DNA of 64,000 nucleotides from contig CAVQMB010000006.1 of assembly GCA_963713445.1 (NCBI GenBank), forward strand, positions 15,168 to 79,167, in the 5' to 3' direction. The notes under the pieces were generated by a model. That model saw nothing but the letters and a program-made list of their open reading frames with translations. It searched no databases and had not been told where the DNA came from. Position 1 is the first letter of the stretch. Each line of letters starts with the position of its first letter. Made by a program: the position numbers and the translations under genes. Shown piece by piece: positions 8,669 to 19,300 of this stretch. This DNA comes from CAVQMB01 sp963713445. Its GTDB lineage: Bacteria > Pseudomonadota > Gammaproteobacteria > Competibacterales > Competibacteraceae.

Positions 8669-9925
8669 ATGCTGTCCGTGCTGCGTTCCACCTGGAGCCT
8701 GTTCTTCGGCATCGGCCTGATCATGCTGTGCAATGGACTGCAGGTCACGCTGCTCGGCGTGCGGGCGGCGCTGGCGGGTTTTCCGACCACCGTCACCGGC
8801 TTGATCATGACAGCCTACTACCTCGGCTTCCTCGGCGGTTCACAGCTGGTACCCCGCTTCATCAGAGGTGTTGGCCATGTGCGGGTGTTCGCAGCGCTGG
8901 CGGCGCTGGCCTCCAGCGCCGTGCTGGTACATGGCGTATTCGTCAATCCGTGGGTGTGGATCAATATGCGGCTGTTGACCGGATTCTGCTACGCCGGTCT
9001 TTATGTGGTGGTTGAGAGCTGGATCAACGAGCGTGCCAGCAACGAATCGCGCGGCCAACTGCTGTCGATCTACATGCTGGTTAGCCTCGGCGGTTTCGCG
9101 GGCGGCCAGATGCTGCTCAACGTCGGCTCGCCACAGGGTATTGATCTGTTCATCCTGGCCTCGGTGCTGGTCTCGGTGGCACTGGTACCCATATCGCTCA
9201 CCCCGATCCAGGCGCCGCTGTTCGACCAGTCCGAACACATCAGCCTGAGCCGGCTCTATCACAGTTCCCCGCTGGGCGTGGTGGGCATGATGGGCAGTGG
9301 CGTGGCCAATGGCATGCTGCTTGGCATGGGCGCGGTCTATGCCGCGTCTCTGGGCATGTCGGTCTCCCAGATCAGCGGTTTCATGGTCGCCACCCAGATC
9401 GGTGCCCTGCTGCTGCAATGGCCGGTCGGTCAACTCTCGGACCGCTTCGACCGCCGGCTGATACTCACCCTGGTTACTTTTCTGGCCGCCGCGGTGGCCT
9501 TGCTGGTGATACCCACCGAAACCTCCCGCGGCTGGTCATTGCTGATTCTGATCGGTTTGTTCGGCGGCCTCAACCTGCCGATGTATTCCCTGTGTATCGC
9601 CCACACCAACGACCACCTCAGTCCGCGCCAGATGATTGCCGCCAGCGGCACCCTGGTGTTGGCCAACGGCATTGGCGCCAGCATCGGGCCGCTGGGTGGC
9701 GCACTGCTGATGGAACGACTGGGTCCGGCCGGTTTCCTGTTAGGGCTGGCCGCGACCCATACGGCGATCGGCGTATTCGCGCTGTACCGCATCACCCGCC
9801 GGGCGGCACCGGTGGAACAAGGCGTGTTCGTGGCGGTCGATCCGCAGTCGGCCAGCGTCGCCGTGACACTCGCCGCCGAGGAGCAACTGGAGCAGGAGGC
9901 GATCCGCCAGGACGACGCCGACTGA
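8669..9925 (+). CDS. MFS transporter (12-TM)
   Basis: A 418-residue polytopic protein with the MFS fold. The signature between helices 2 and 3 of the C-terminal half reads QLSDRFDRR, and about 12 hydrophobic segments are visible. The pattern resembles the YcaD/YfkF-like group of uncharacterised carriers. The ATG at 8669 follows GGAG at a good distance; the open frame extends to 8501 but that part is not hydrophobic or conserved. It is divergent from phaC. Substrate unknown. Confidence 0.85.
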   Translation: MLSVLRSTWSLFFGIGLIMLCNGLQVTLLGVRAALAGFPTTVTGLIMTAYYLGFLGGSQLVPRFIRGVGHVRVFAALAALASSAVLVHGVFVNPWVWINMRLLTGFCYAGLYVVVESWINERASNESRGQLLSIYMLVSLGGFAGGQMLLNVGSPQGIDLFILASVLVSVALVPISLTPIQAPLFDQSEHISLSRLYHSSPLGVVGMMGSGVANGMLLGMGAVYAASLGMSVSQISGFMVATQIGALLLQWPVGQLSDRFDRRLILTLVTFLAAAVALLVIPTETSRGWSLLILIGLFGGLNLPMYSLCIAHTNDHLSPRQMIAASGTLVLANGIGASIGPLGGALLMERLGPAGFLLGLAATHTAIGVFALYRITRRAAPVEQGVFVAVDPQSASVAVTLAAEEQLEQEAIRQDDAD

Positions 9926-9945
9926 GCGGTGGCGGTGACCGGTTG

Positions 9946-10824
9946 TCAATCGTGCTGCAGCAGCTGCATCAGGCTGGAGGTATCCCAGCGCCGCCCCCCG
10001 CGCGCCTCGACCTGGGCGTAGAACTGATCCACCAGGGCGGTCACCGGCAAGCGGGTACCATTGCGCCGGGCCTCGGCCAGACAGATACCGAGATCCTTGC
10101 GCATCCATTCCACGGCAAAACCGTAGTCGAACTTGCCCGCCAGCATGGTCTCACCGCGATTCTCCATCTGCCAGGACTGGGCTGCGCCCTTGCTGATGAC
10201 CGACAGCACCCGGTGGCTATCCAGCCCGGCCCGTTCACTGAAGTTGAGCGCCTCGGACAGCCCCTGCACCATCCCCGCGATGGCGATCTGGTTGACCATC
10301 TTGGTGAGCTGACCGCTGCCGGCCGGCCCCATCAGGGTAACGGCACGCGCATAGCAGTCAACGACCGGTTCAGCGGCCGCGAACGCCTCCGGCGTCCCAC
10401 CCGTCATTACCGTCAGCACACCATTCTGCGCCCCTGTCTCGCCGCCGGAGATGGGGGCATCGAGGAACTGGACCCCGCGGTCAGCCGCCGCCGCGGCCAG
10501 CTCGCGGGCCAGCTCCGCCGAGGCCGTGGTGTGATCGACCAGCACCGCACCCGCCGCCATGCCTGCCAGCGCGCCATCGTCGCCATGAACCACGGCGCGC
10601 ACGTCGTCATCGTTACCAACGCAGGTAAACACCAGATCACAATTGGCCGCGGCCGCGGCCGGCGTCGCCGCGGAAGTCCCCGGGTACTGCTGCAGCCACT
10701 GCTCGGCGCGGTGTGAAGTACGGTTGTAGACGGTGACATCATGGCCGGCCCGTGCCAGATGCCCGGCCATCGGAAACCCCATTACGCCGAGGCCGATGAA
10801 GGCGACTTTGCGTGCTTCACTCAT
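9946..10824 (-). CDS. NAD(P)-dependent beta-hydroxyacid dehydrogenase (3-hydroxyisobutyrate/tartronate semialdehyde reductase family)
   Basis: A 292-residue enzyme. The N-terminal Rossmann motif is GLGVMGFPMA (11-20). The substrate-binding segment DAPISGG lies at 122-128 and the catalytic Lys175 is in GQLTKMVNQ. The family reduces or oxidises short beta-hydroxyacids; 3-hydroxyisobutyrate dehydrogenase and tartronate semialdehyde reductase (GlxR) cannot be separated by eye. A GlxR role would fit the glyoxylate made by the urate cluster at 40-46 kb, but the two loci are far apart. It stands alone, tail to tail with the MFS gene. Confidence 0.9.
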   Translation of the reverse strand: MSEARKVAFIGLGVMGFPMAGHLARAGHDVTVYNRTSHRAEQWLQQYPGTSAATPAAAAANCDLVFTCVGNDDDVRAVVHGDDGALAGMAAGAVLVDHTTASAELARELAAAAADRGVQFLDAPISGGETGAQNGVLTVMTGGTPEAFAAAEPVVDCYARAVTLMGPAGSGQLTKMVNQIAIAGMVQGLSEALNFSERAGLDSHRVLSVISKGAAQSWQMENRGETMLAGKFDYGFAVEWMRKDLGICLAEARRNGTRLPVTALVDQFYAQVEARGGRRWDTSSLMQLLQHD

Positions 10825-10846
10825 AACGCACTCCAGAGTGGATGGA

Positions 10847-11737
10847 TCAGGATGGAAAACGTGCCAGTATCTGCTCGCGCTGGCGCAGCCCGGCGAGCAA
10901 CGCCAGATAGTCGTGATGCTCCGGCGGCAGCACGCCGTGACGGATCAGAAAATCAATCACGACCAGCGAGCAGTTGAACTTGAACTCGGTGCTGTAGCGC
11001 ACCACGGCCGCCACCTGTTCGACCGGCCACAGATAGAACCCGTCGACCTCGCCATCGGTATTGCGCGGCACAAAATCGGCCGGCAATTCCAGATCAAACA
11101 CATACACCACGTCGGGTCTCAGCCCGGCCGTAGTTTCCAGGCAATAGCTGATGGCACCGGCCGGGCGGGCCTGACGCGCAAGATCCTCGGCGATGGCGGC
11201 TTCCTCGGCACATTCCTTGACGACATTGTCGAGCAGCCCCATCCCGGCCGGTTGGCCACCGGCGACCATCTGATCAAGCTTACCCGGCGCGGTGGGCTTG
11301 TTCCGGGCGCGCCGTCCCAGCCACATCCTGAGTCCGTCGGACGCACGCACGTAGCCGTTGACATGGACCCCGTAACCGCAAACCCCGAACGGCTGCACTG
11401 CGGCCCGTTCGATGACCATGCACGGTGGTTCGGCAAAATACCGGTTCACCGCATACGGCTCGTCCCACCAGTGATCGCCGAACCAGCCCTCGGCACGCAG
11501 TTCGGCCAGCACGCCGGCCATCGCCGCGCTGCGCTCAGCCGGGCTCGCCGCCGGCCGATCAAGCGCCTCGACCAACCTGACCTGGGCGTCATCGACCCTG
11601 AACACCCGCGGCCAGCGCCGCAGCTCTGCCGCCAGTGCCCGGCGGACGAAACCGATCCGCTGCCCGGCCACCCGCCACGGCAGAAAATCACCAGGATCAC
11701 AGCGGTTGGCCTCGGCAATACGATCGAGAAAACTCAT
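10847..11737 (-). CDS. DUF4743/Nudix hydrolase
   Basis: A 296-residue protein. The N-terminal half matches the DUF4743 type (FVRRALAAELRRWP, FGVCGYGVHVNGYV). The C-terminal half is a Nudix domain whose box core reads KECAEEAAI, with GGQPAGMG upstream. The same two-domain arrangement is known from the Nudix part of thiamine-pyrophosphokinase-related proteins. The ATG at 11737 starts the conserved part; upstream in-frame codons are not conserved-looking. It lies 22 bases upstream of the hydroxyacid dehydrogenase and may be co-transcribed with it. Confidence 0.85.
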   Translation of the reverse strand: MSFLDRIAEANRCDPGDFLPWRVAGQRIGFVRRALAAELRRWPRVFRVDDAQVRLVEALDRPAASPAERSAAMAGVLAELRAEGWFGDHWWDEPYAVNRYFAEPPCMVIERAAVQPFGVCGYGVHVNGYVRASDGLRMWLGRRARNKPTAPGKLDQMVAGGQPAGMGLLDNVVKECAEEAAIAEDLARQARPAGAISYCLETTAGLRPDVVYVFDLELPADFVPRNTDGEVDGFYLWPVEQVAAVVRYSTEFKFNCSLVVIDFLIRHGVLPPEHHDYLALLAGLRQREQILARFPS

Positions 11738-11936
11738 GGTTCGGCAGTATACGGACCGGGCGCGGGCAATGCCACGATGTCCAGGCTTCTGCCCGCCGGC
11801 TGGCGGCAACCTGTTAGCTGGCGAACGGCACCCGTACCCAACCACGCCCAGGTTTCAAACCCAGGCTACGACTGGTATCGGTAGTGGTCATCGGTTACGC
11901 TCTGGTTATCGAATTCAGGGTACAGGATCTGACCGC

Positions 11937-12719
11937 ATGCGGCGCGTGGTATTCAATCAGAAGGGCGGCGTCGGCAAGTCCACCATCGCCTGCAACCTGG
12001 CGGCCATCAGTGCGGCCCGGGGTCAGCGCACGCTGCTGGTGGACCTCGATCCTCAGGCCAACAGCACCCATTATCTGCTGGGCGCCGGCACGGCCGGAGC
12101 CGAACCAACGCTGGCCGACTTCTTCGACCAGGTGCTGGCGTTCCGCCTGATGCAGAACCCGCCGGAACACTATGTGCTGCCGACACCGTTCCCCGGGCTG
12201 CAGATTATGGCGGCCCACCCGCTGCTGGACGAGCTGGAGAGCAAGCTGGAGGCGCGCTATAAGATGTACAAGCTGCGCGAGGCCCTGAACACGCTCGACG
12301 GCTTCGATGCCATCTACCTGGATACACCGCCAGCGCTTAACTTTTATTCCCGCTCGGCGCTGATTGCCGCCGAGCGCTGTCTGATCCCATTCGACTGCGA
12401 CGATTTCTCGCGCCGCGCGCTGTACCAGCTGCTCGGAACCTTGCAGGAACTGCGCGGCGACCACAACCCGGGGCTGCAACTGGAAGGCATCGTGGTCAAC
12501 CAGTACCAGAGTCGGGCGCGGCTGCCCGCCGAGCTGGTGACCCAATTGCGGGCTGAAGGGCTGCCGGTGCTGGATGCCTTCCTGTCCAGCTCGGTCAAAG
12601 TCCGGGAATCGCACCAGCAGGCGCGGCCGCTGATTCATCTGGACCCGGCCCACAAGCTGACCCGGGAATTCGAAGCCTTATACGACCGCCTCACCCACAA
12701 CGTCAGCGAGCAGGTCTGA
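11937..12719 (+). CDS. Orphan ParA-family ATPase
   Basis: A 260-residue ParA/MinD-type ATPase. The deviant Walker A motif KGGVGKST begins at residue 9, Walker A' is LLVDLDPQ, and Walker B is YLDTPP. ParA proteins form dynamic nucleoid- or membrane-associated ATP dimers to position DNA or complexes. No ParB or parS-like partner is visible nearby, so it is probably an orphan that positions some other cargo. AGGA lies upstream of the ATG at 11937. It is divergent from the Nudix gene. Confidence 0.88.
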   Translation: MRRVVFNQKGGVGKSTIACNLAAISAARGQRTLLVDLDPQANSTHYLLGAGTAGAEPTLADFFDQVLAFRLMQNPPEHYVLPTPFPGLQIMAAHPLLDELESKLEARYKMYKLREALNTLDGFDAIYLDTPPALNFYSRSALIAAERCLIPFDCDDFSRRALYQLLGTLQELRGDHNPGLQLEGIVVNQYQSRARLPAELVTQLRAEGLPVLDAFLSSSVKVRESHQQARPLIHLDPAHKLTREFEALYDRLTHNVSEQV

Positions 12720-12807
12720 GCCCGGATCGCGGACCCCGGGCATCGCTGGCCAGCGCGGGGTTGCCGTATACTGACGGCCTTTCCACCTGTTCCATTTGAG
12801 ACTAGCC

Positions 12808-13856
12808 ATGCGTATCGAAGCCGATCTCAAGCTGGGGTTCAAGGATGTCATGATCCGGCCCAAGCGCTCGACCCTGAAAAGCCGTTCCCAGGTGTCGCTG
12901 GAGCGGACCTTCACCTTCCTGCACACCGGCAAGAGCTGGACCGGGGTGCCAATCATGGCGGCCAACATGGACACCGTAGGCACCTTTCCCATGGCCCGGG
13001 CGCTGGCCGGGAATCACCTGTTCACCACGCTGCACAAACATTACGACGTAGCGCCAGTGGAGCGACTTCCTGGCCACTGCGCCGGCCACACTGTACAACC
13101 ATATGGCGGTCAGCACCGGCATCAGCGATGCCGATTCACAGCGCCTCGACCAGATTCTGGCGCGCCATCCCCAGATCGAGTTCATCTGCATCGACGTGGC
13201 CAACGGCTACTGCCGAGCATTTCGTCGAGTTCGTCAAACGGGTGCGCGAGGCCCATCCCGACAGCATCATCATTGCCGGCAACGTGGTCACCGGCGAGAT
13301 GGTGGAGGAACTGCTGCTCTCCGGCGCCGATATCGTCAAGGTGGGCATCGGCCCCGGCTCGGTCTGCACGACCCGAATCAAGACCGGTGTCGGCTATCCG
13401 CAACTGTCGGCCATCATTGAATGCGCCGACGCCGCCCACGGTCTGAGTGGGCAGATCATCTCCGATGGCGGTTGCACCAATCCCGGTGATATCGCCAAGG
13501 CTTTCGGTGCCGGGGCGGACTTCGTCATGCTGGGCGGCATGTTCGCCGGCCACGACGAATGCGGCGGCGATGTGGTCGAGCGGGACGGCAAACGCGTCAT
13601 GCTGTTCTACGGCATGAGCTCCGAGACCGCGATGAGCAAGCACAGCGGTGGCGTGGCCGACTACCGGGCCTCCGAGGGCAAGACCGTCCACGTACCCTAT
13701 CGCGGGCCGGTCGACGATACTGTCAAGGATATTCTGGGCGGGCTGCGATCGGCCTGCACCTACGTCGGTGCCCACCAGCTCAAAGAGCTGACCAAGCGCA
13801 CCACCTTCGTGCGAGTCCGCGAGCAGCACAACCCGGTTTTCGGCACCCAGGGCTGA
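12808..13856 (+). pseudogene. guaC: GMP reductase, interrupted by two +1 frameshifts
   Basis: The combined product matches E. coli GuaC almost end to end: MRIEADLKLGFKDVMIRPKR at the start, the catalytic Cys in GPGSVCTTR, and ELTKRTTF near the end. The reading frame breaks twice. After HKHYDVA (about 13049-13056) it moves to the frame reading QWSDFLATAP. After VANGY (about 13211) it moves to the frame reading AEHFVEFVK. Each break is explained by one extra base. GuaC converts GMP to IMP with NADPH. Either the gene is recently inactivated or the bases are sequencing insertions; the otherwise perfect conservation favours the latter. Confidence 0.88.
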
Positions 13857-13865
13857 TAGCAGGCG

Positions 13866-14795
13866 GTGTCCTCGGCGTCGTCCAAGCTGGTCATCCTGGC
13901 CGCGCTGACCGGCAATCTGCTGATCGCACTGACCAAGTTCATTGCGGCAGCGGTTACCGGCAGCTCAGCGATGCTGGCGGAAGGCGTACACTCGCTGGTC
14001 GACACCGGCAATCAGGTGCTACTGCTGTACGGCTTGCACCGTGCCGCCCGGCCAGCGGACGGGCTGTATCCGTTCGGCTATGGCAAGGAAGTCTATTTCT
14101 GGAGCTTCGTGGTCGCGATTCTGGTGTTCGCAGCCGGCGCCGGGGTATCGATCTACGAAGGCATCCTGCACATTCGCCAGCCGGCGCCGGTGGAAGACGT
14201 CGGCGTCAACTATGTGGTGCTGGCGCTAGCGCTGATGTTCGAGGGCGGTTCGCTGTGGGTGGCCCGGCGCGAGTTCGCCCGCAGCAAAGGCCGGCGCGGC
14301 TATCTGGAAGCGGTTCATCACGGCAAGGACCCGTCCCAGTTCGTGGTACTGTTCGAGGACAGCGCCGCGGTGCTGGGCCTGCTGGTCGCCTTTACCGGTA
14401 TCGCCCTGGCCCAGCTAACCGGCGCCGCCTGGCTGGACGGCGCGGCGTCGGTGGTGATCGGTCTCATCCTGACATTCACCGCCGCCTGGCTGGCTCGCGA
14501 AACCAAGGGCTTGCTAATCGGCGAAAGCGCCGACAGCGCCACTGTCCAGGGCATCCGCGGTCTGCTGCAGGCGCAGGCGGGCATCGCTCATGTCAACGAA
14601 GTCCTGACGTTGCACATGGGGCCAGAGTTCGTCCTGGTAACCATCAGCATGGAGTTCGACGATGCCCTCACGGCGGATACCATCGAGGGCCTGATCCAGC
14701 GCCTCGACGGTGCCATCAAGCAACGCTATCCACTGGTTAAACGAGTTTATATGGAAGCTGAAGCGCGGCGGGCGCGGCGCACCAGAGACCGCTAG
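13866..14795 (+). CDS. Cation diffusion facilitator (CDF) metal exporter
   Basis: A 309-residue protein with the CDF pattern. TM2 carries the metal-site segment EGVHSLVDTGNQ and TM5 carries FEDSAAVLG. A cytoplasmic C-terminal domain of about 90 residues follows. CDF proteins export Zn2+, Fe2+, Mn2+ or similar ions in exchange for protons. The start is a GTG 9 bases after the guaC stop, so the two genes are probably transcribed together. Metal specificity cannot be read from the sequence. Confidence 0.88.
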   Translation: MSSASSKLVILAALTGNLLIALTKFIAAAVTGSSAMLAEGVHSLVDTGNQVLLLYGLHRAARPADGLYPFGYGKEVYFWSFVVAILVFAAGAGVSIYEGILHIRQPAPVEDVGVNYVVLALALMFEGGSLWVARREFARSKGRRGYLEAVHHGKDPSQFVVLFEDSAAVLGLLVAFTGIALAQLTGAAWLDGAASVVIGLILTFTAAWLARETKGLLIGESADSATVQGIRGLLQAQAGIAHVNEVLTLHMGPEFVLVTISMEFDDALTADTIEGLIQRLDGAIKQRYPLVKRVYMEAEARRARRTRDR

Positions 14796-15055
14796 CGACC
14801 TAGCGCGCATCCCCGCACGGACCCGGGCTGCAATGCTGGATCCGGCCACCCGCCGGCGGCAAGTGACTGATCGTTGTGCTAATGTGAGAGTGCAGAGTTC
14901 CGCCAGCTCAGGTCACTCCAGCAGGTGGTATTGCCTGAACCAGCGAATGATTCTGCTGCAGCCAGTCGGAATGTGGCTGGCCACTGTCGGGTAACTTCCC
15001 TGGGCTGATTACCCGGTCGTGCCATTTCCGTCAACCCAGCGGGATACTCGCTCTG

Positions 15056-15328
15056 ATGAACATCTATGTGGGCAATCTGCCGTTCGATGTAACCGAAGAA
15101 GAATTGCGTGACATGTTCAGTGGTTTCGGCACTGTCACCAGCGCCAGTCTCATTACCGACAAGTTTTCCGGCCAGTCCAAGGGCTTCGGCTTCATCGAGA
15201 TGGCCGACAACGCGGCCGCGGACGACGCGATCAAAGCACTCAACGAGAGCGCGCTCAAGGGTCGCCGGATCAAGGTCAACCAGGCCAAACCCCGAACCGA
15301 ACGCCCGCCCCGCGGGCCGCGCTACTGA
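15056..15328 (+). CDS. RRM-domain RNA-binding protein
   Basis: A 90-residue protein that is essentially a single RNA recognition motif. RNP2 is IYVGNL at residues 2-7 and RNP1 is KGFGFIEM. A basic, Pro/Arg-rich tail follows. Bacterial proteins of this kind resemble cyanobacterial Rbp proteins and bind single-stranded RNA. The gene stands alone with a 260-bp upstream region that holds no other gene. It is followed by a perfect hairpin. Confidence 0.93.
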   Translation: MNIYVGNLPFDVTEEELRDMFSGFGTVTSASLITDKFSGQSKGFGFIEMADNAAADDAIKALNESALKGRRIKVNQAKPRTERPPRGPRY

Positions 15329-15335
15329 GCTTGAC

Positions 15336-15360
15336 GGGCGCCGCTACGGTTGCGGCGCCC
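15336..15360. terminator. Hairpin between convergent genes
   Basis: GGGCGCCGC (15336-15344) pairs perfectly with GCGGCGCCC (15352-15360) across a 7-base loop, directly after the RRM gene stop and before the convergent gene end. There is no T tract, so it may act as a bidirectional or Rho-assisted terminator. Confidence 0.6.
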
Positions 15361-15374
15361 TGCCCGGCAGACGC

Positions 15375-16097
15375 TCACAGCGCCGCCTCCACCCGTGGAT
15401 AGATCTGGCCGGCCTTGTTCAGCATGAACCGGTAGACTTTGCCAGGTTCCATTCGCACATAGACGCCGTTGCCATAGACTGCGGTGATACCGTATTTCTT
15501 CAGCTTGCCGGGGTCGTTGGCCAGCTTCCAGATAGCCTTCCAGAACTGGGCGCGGAAATCTTTCTTGAGGGTGATCTTGTCCCACAGGTCCGGCGCCGGC
15601 AGGAGCGCCCGATAGCGCTGCGGGGTCTCGCCCGGATGCTCCAGCTGCTGGCCCTGGGCGGGCGCGGTGTCGTCGCCGTACAGCCGGCGCCACAGAAACA
15701 GCGAGTGCTGTTTGCCATCCAGCACCATCTGGTCGGCGAACTTGACCACCAGCGCGTCGAAGTGGACCACGTCACCGGTCACCGTGTACTGGCCGTCGAG
15801 TACGCGCTGCGTCGCGTCTTTGGGATCGGTTTCGTAGAACGCCAGTGTGGTCCGGGTATGACCGTCGACACGGCGCTGGTCGATGACCTTGGCATAGCCT
15901 ATCTGGCGGGCCTGGGTCAGTCGTGTCAAAGCCGCCTTGAGCTGGTGATTCTCGGTCAGGAACTGCTGGAACGTGCCCACCGAGCGGTACACCACCAGAC
16001 CCCAGATGCCGACTACCACCAGAAACACCATCAGCAACAGCTTGATCAACCCGGCCTGGCGACGGTGCCTGCCGTTCGTCACCCTCATCGTTCGCAT
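15375..16097 (-). CDS. Hypothetical membrane-anchored protein
   Basis: I do not recognise this 240-residue protein. It has a short basic N-terminus, one hydrophobic helix (about 17-37) and then a soluble domain presumably in the periplasm. That domain contains an Arg/Thr-rich strand region (DGHTRTTLAFYETDP) and FWKAIWKLANDPGKLKKYGI. No catalytic motif is obvious. It is monocistronic, convergent with the RRM gene and divergent from the IOR gene. Confidence 0.75.
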   Translation of the reverse strand: MRTMRVTNGRHRRQAGLIKLLLMVFLVVVGIWGLVVYRSVGTFQQFLTENHQLKAALTRLTQARQIGYAKVIDQRRVDGHTRTTLAFYETDPKDATQRVLDGQYTVTGDVVHFDALVVKFADQMVLDGKQHSLFLWRRLYGDDTAPAQGQQLEHPGETPQRYRALLPAPDLWDKITLKKDFRAQFWKAIWKLANDPGKLKKYGITAVYGNGVYVRMEPGKVYRFMLNKAGQIYPRVEAAL

Positions 16098-16380
16098 CGG
16101 TCTCTGTCAGCCGCCCCGCCGCATCTTAGCATGGCCAGCCGGCGGCGCCGCTTGACCACTTGCGAGGCCTCACTTACAGTGCCGGAATACCGCCCCAAAA
16201 GGCCTTTGCCGACAAGGCTCTAGCTACGCGCGTGGCGGCACCCGCGCCGGGCCGATAGCCACTGCCGACCGGAACGGTCTGCCGGTGGTGCGCTGCCCAC
16301 TAATCAACAGTTCGTTTAGACTGCCCGGTTATTGGTGAATCGGATGCCGTCAGCTGCCACCAGAACGGAGCACACCACAG

Positions 16381-19300
16381 ATGTCTCTGGCAACAGTCAC
16401 CCTCGACGACAAGTACAGTCTGGATTCCGGCCGTGTGTACCTGACCGGCACCCAGGCCCTGGTACGGCTGCCGATGCTGCAGCGCCAGCGCGATGCCGCA
16501 ATGGGTCTAAATACCGCCTGTTTCATATCGGGTTACCGTGGCTCGCCCTTGGGTGGTTTCGACCAGCAGCTATGGCAGGCCCGCACATTCCTGCAAAACA
16601 ATCACATCCAGTTCCAGCCCGGGGTCAACGAGGACTTAGCCGCCACCGCGATATGGGGTAGCCAGCAGGTCGGCTTGTGGCCTGGGGCCAAATACGATGG
16701 CGTGTTCGCGATCTGGTACGGCAAGGGTCCCGGCGTCGATCGCTCCGGCGATGTACTGAAACACGCCAACGCCGCAGGCACCGCCCCCAATGGCGGCGTA
16801 CTGGCGATTGCCGGCGACGACCATGTCTGCAAATCATCGACTCTGCCGCATCAGAGCGAATACGCGTTGATGGATGCCCAGATTCCGGTATTGAACCCGG
16901 CCAACATCCAGGACATCCTCGATCTGGGCCTTTTCGGCTGGGCCATGTCACGCTTTTCAGGCTGCTGGGTCGGTTTCAAAACAGTCGCCGAGATCATGGA
17001 TTCCTCGGCCTCGGTGCAGATTGATCCGCACCGGGTCGCCATCCAGTTACCCGACGATTTTCGTCCACCCGCCGACGGTTTGCACCTGCGCTGGCCCGAC
17101 CAGCCACTGGAGCAGGAACTACGTCTGCAGCGCTACAAGTTGAACGCGGTGCGCGCCTTCGCCCGCGCCAATCGCATCGATCGGCTGATTATTGACAGTC
17201 CGCGACCGCGGTTCGGCATTGCCACCACGGGCAAGGCCTATCTGGACGTGCGTCAGGCGCTGGATGAGCTGGGCATCGATGAGCAACTGGCCACCGAGAT
17301 TGGCTTGCGCCTCTACAAAGTAGCCATGAGCTGGCCGCTGGAACCGACCGGCGCCGCGGCCTTCGCCCGCGGCCTGGACGAGGTGCTGGTGGTAGAGGAA
17401 AAGCGGCCGCTGGTGGAAACCCAGCTCAAGGAGCAACTGTACAACCTGCCCGATGGCCAGCGGCCACGGGTCATTGGCAAGGTCGACGAGACGGGCCAGA
17501 GCTTGCAGCCGGTCAGTGGTGAGCTGGACCCGGTGCAGGTGGCGCGCGTCATCGCCGCGCGGATCGCCCGATTCCACCCGCATGAAGGTCTGCAGCAGCG
17601 GCTGCAGCAGCTCGAGGCACGCGAGCAAAAGCGCAATCGGCCCGCCCTGGAACTGGTTCGGCAACCGCATTTCTGCGCCGGTTGCCCCCACAACAGCTCG
17701 ACCCGGGTGCCGGATGGCAGCCGGGCTTTGGCCGGCATCGGCTGCCATTTCATGGCGCTCTGGATGGACCGCCACACCGAAACCTTCACCCAGATGGGTG
17801 GTGAAGGTGCGCCCTGGATCGGCCAGGCTCCTTTCACCGAGACCCGCCATGTATTCGCCAATATTGGCGACGGCACCTATTTTCACTCGGGTCTGCTGGC
17901 GATCCGGGCGGCGGTCGCCGCCGGTGTCAACGTCACTTACAAGATTCTCTATAACGACGCCGTTGCCATGACCGGGGGGCAGCCGGTCGATGGCCAGCTC
18001 AGTGTCGGCCAGATCAGCCAGCAGGTACGGGCTGAGGGTGTACAACGGATCGCGGTCGTCACCGACGAACCGGCCAAATACGACCACCACGCCGGCTTCG
18101 CCAGCGCCACAACGGTCCATCACCGCGACGATCTCGAGCGCTTGCAACGCCAGTTGCGCGAGGTCAGCGGCGTATCGGTGCTGATCTACGACCAGACCTG
18201 TGCCGCGGAAAAGCGCCGCCGCCGCAAACGCGGCAAGCTGGCTGATCCACCACAGCGCGTGTTCATCAATCAGGAGGTGTGCGAGGGCTGCGGCGACTGC
18301 GGCACTCAATCGAACTGCCTGGCAGTGGTGCCGGTGGAGACGGCATTCGGCCGCAAGCGCGCCATCGACCAGTCCAGTTGCAACAAGGATTTCAGCTGCC
18401 TCAACGGGTTCTGTCCCAGTTTCGTCACCGTGCACGGCGGTCAGCCGCGCCGCCACAGCGCCCTGGCCCCGGCGCAGCGGCCTGAACTACCCGACCCGAA
18501 GGTGCCTGTCATTCATCAACCCTACGATATTCTGATTACCGGCATCGGCGGCACCGGGGTGGTGACCATCGGCGCCCTGCTCGGCATGGCCGCGCATCTT
18601 GAGGGCAAAGGCGTCACTGTGCTGGACATGACCGGACTCTCGCAGAAATACGGTGCGGTGGTGAGTCACCTGCGGTTGGCCCCGCGCCAGCGCGACCTGC
18701 ACGCGGTGCGGATCGCCGCCGGTCACGCCCGCTTGTTGCTGGGCTGTGACCTGCTGGTGGCCGCCGCCAGCGATACCCTGGCCAGGCTCGACCCACAGCG
18801 CAGCGCCGCGGTGGTCAACAGCCATGAGACCATGCCCGGTGAGTTCACCCGGAATCCGGACCTGGCGTTTCCGCAGCAATCCGGCCGCAGTGCCATCAGT
18901 GCCGCCGCCGCCAGCGCCGACTTTCTCGATGCGACTCGCATCGCCACCCGGCTTCTGGGTGATTCGATCGCCGCCAACCTGTTCATGGTGGGCTATGCCT
19001 GGCAGCAGGGCCTGATCCCGCTGTCGGCCGCGGCCATCGAACGCGCGATCGAGCTGAACGGGGTTGCGGTCGACTTCAACCGGCAGGCCTTTTATTGGGG
19101 CCGCTACGCGGCGCACGACCGGGCTGGCATCGAACAAATGGTCGCCGACACCAGCGACCACCAGGACACGGCGCCGGTGAGCCTGGAGGACGTCGTCACC
19201 CATCGCGCCGAACATCTGACGCGCTACCAGAACACCGCCTATGCCGACCGCTACCAGGCACTGGTACGCCGGGTCGGCGCCGCCGAGCAGGCCCGCGCGC

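Noticed and set aside
9418..10716. 432-codon plus-strand open frame spanning the end of an MFS gene and the dehydrogenase
   Set aside because: Out of frame with one real gene and antisense to another.
12721..12807. Palindrome CGCTGGCCAGCG and TATACT upstream of guaC as a riboswitch or promoter
   Set aside because: The hairpin lacks a T tract and no -35 hexamer fits; too weak to call beyond ordinary intergenic sequence.
13559..14740. 393-codon plus-strand frame overlapping guaC and the CDF gene
   Set aside because: Arg/Gly-rich alternative frame of two recognised genes.
17119..18456. 445-codon minus-strand open frame inside the IOR gene
   Set aside because: Antisense shadow; the IOR cofactor motifs lie on the opposite strand through the same interval.
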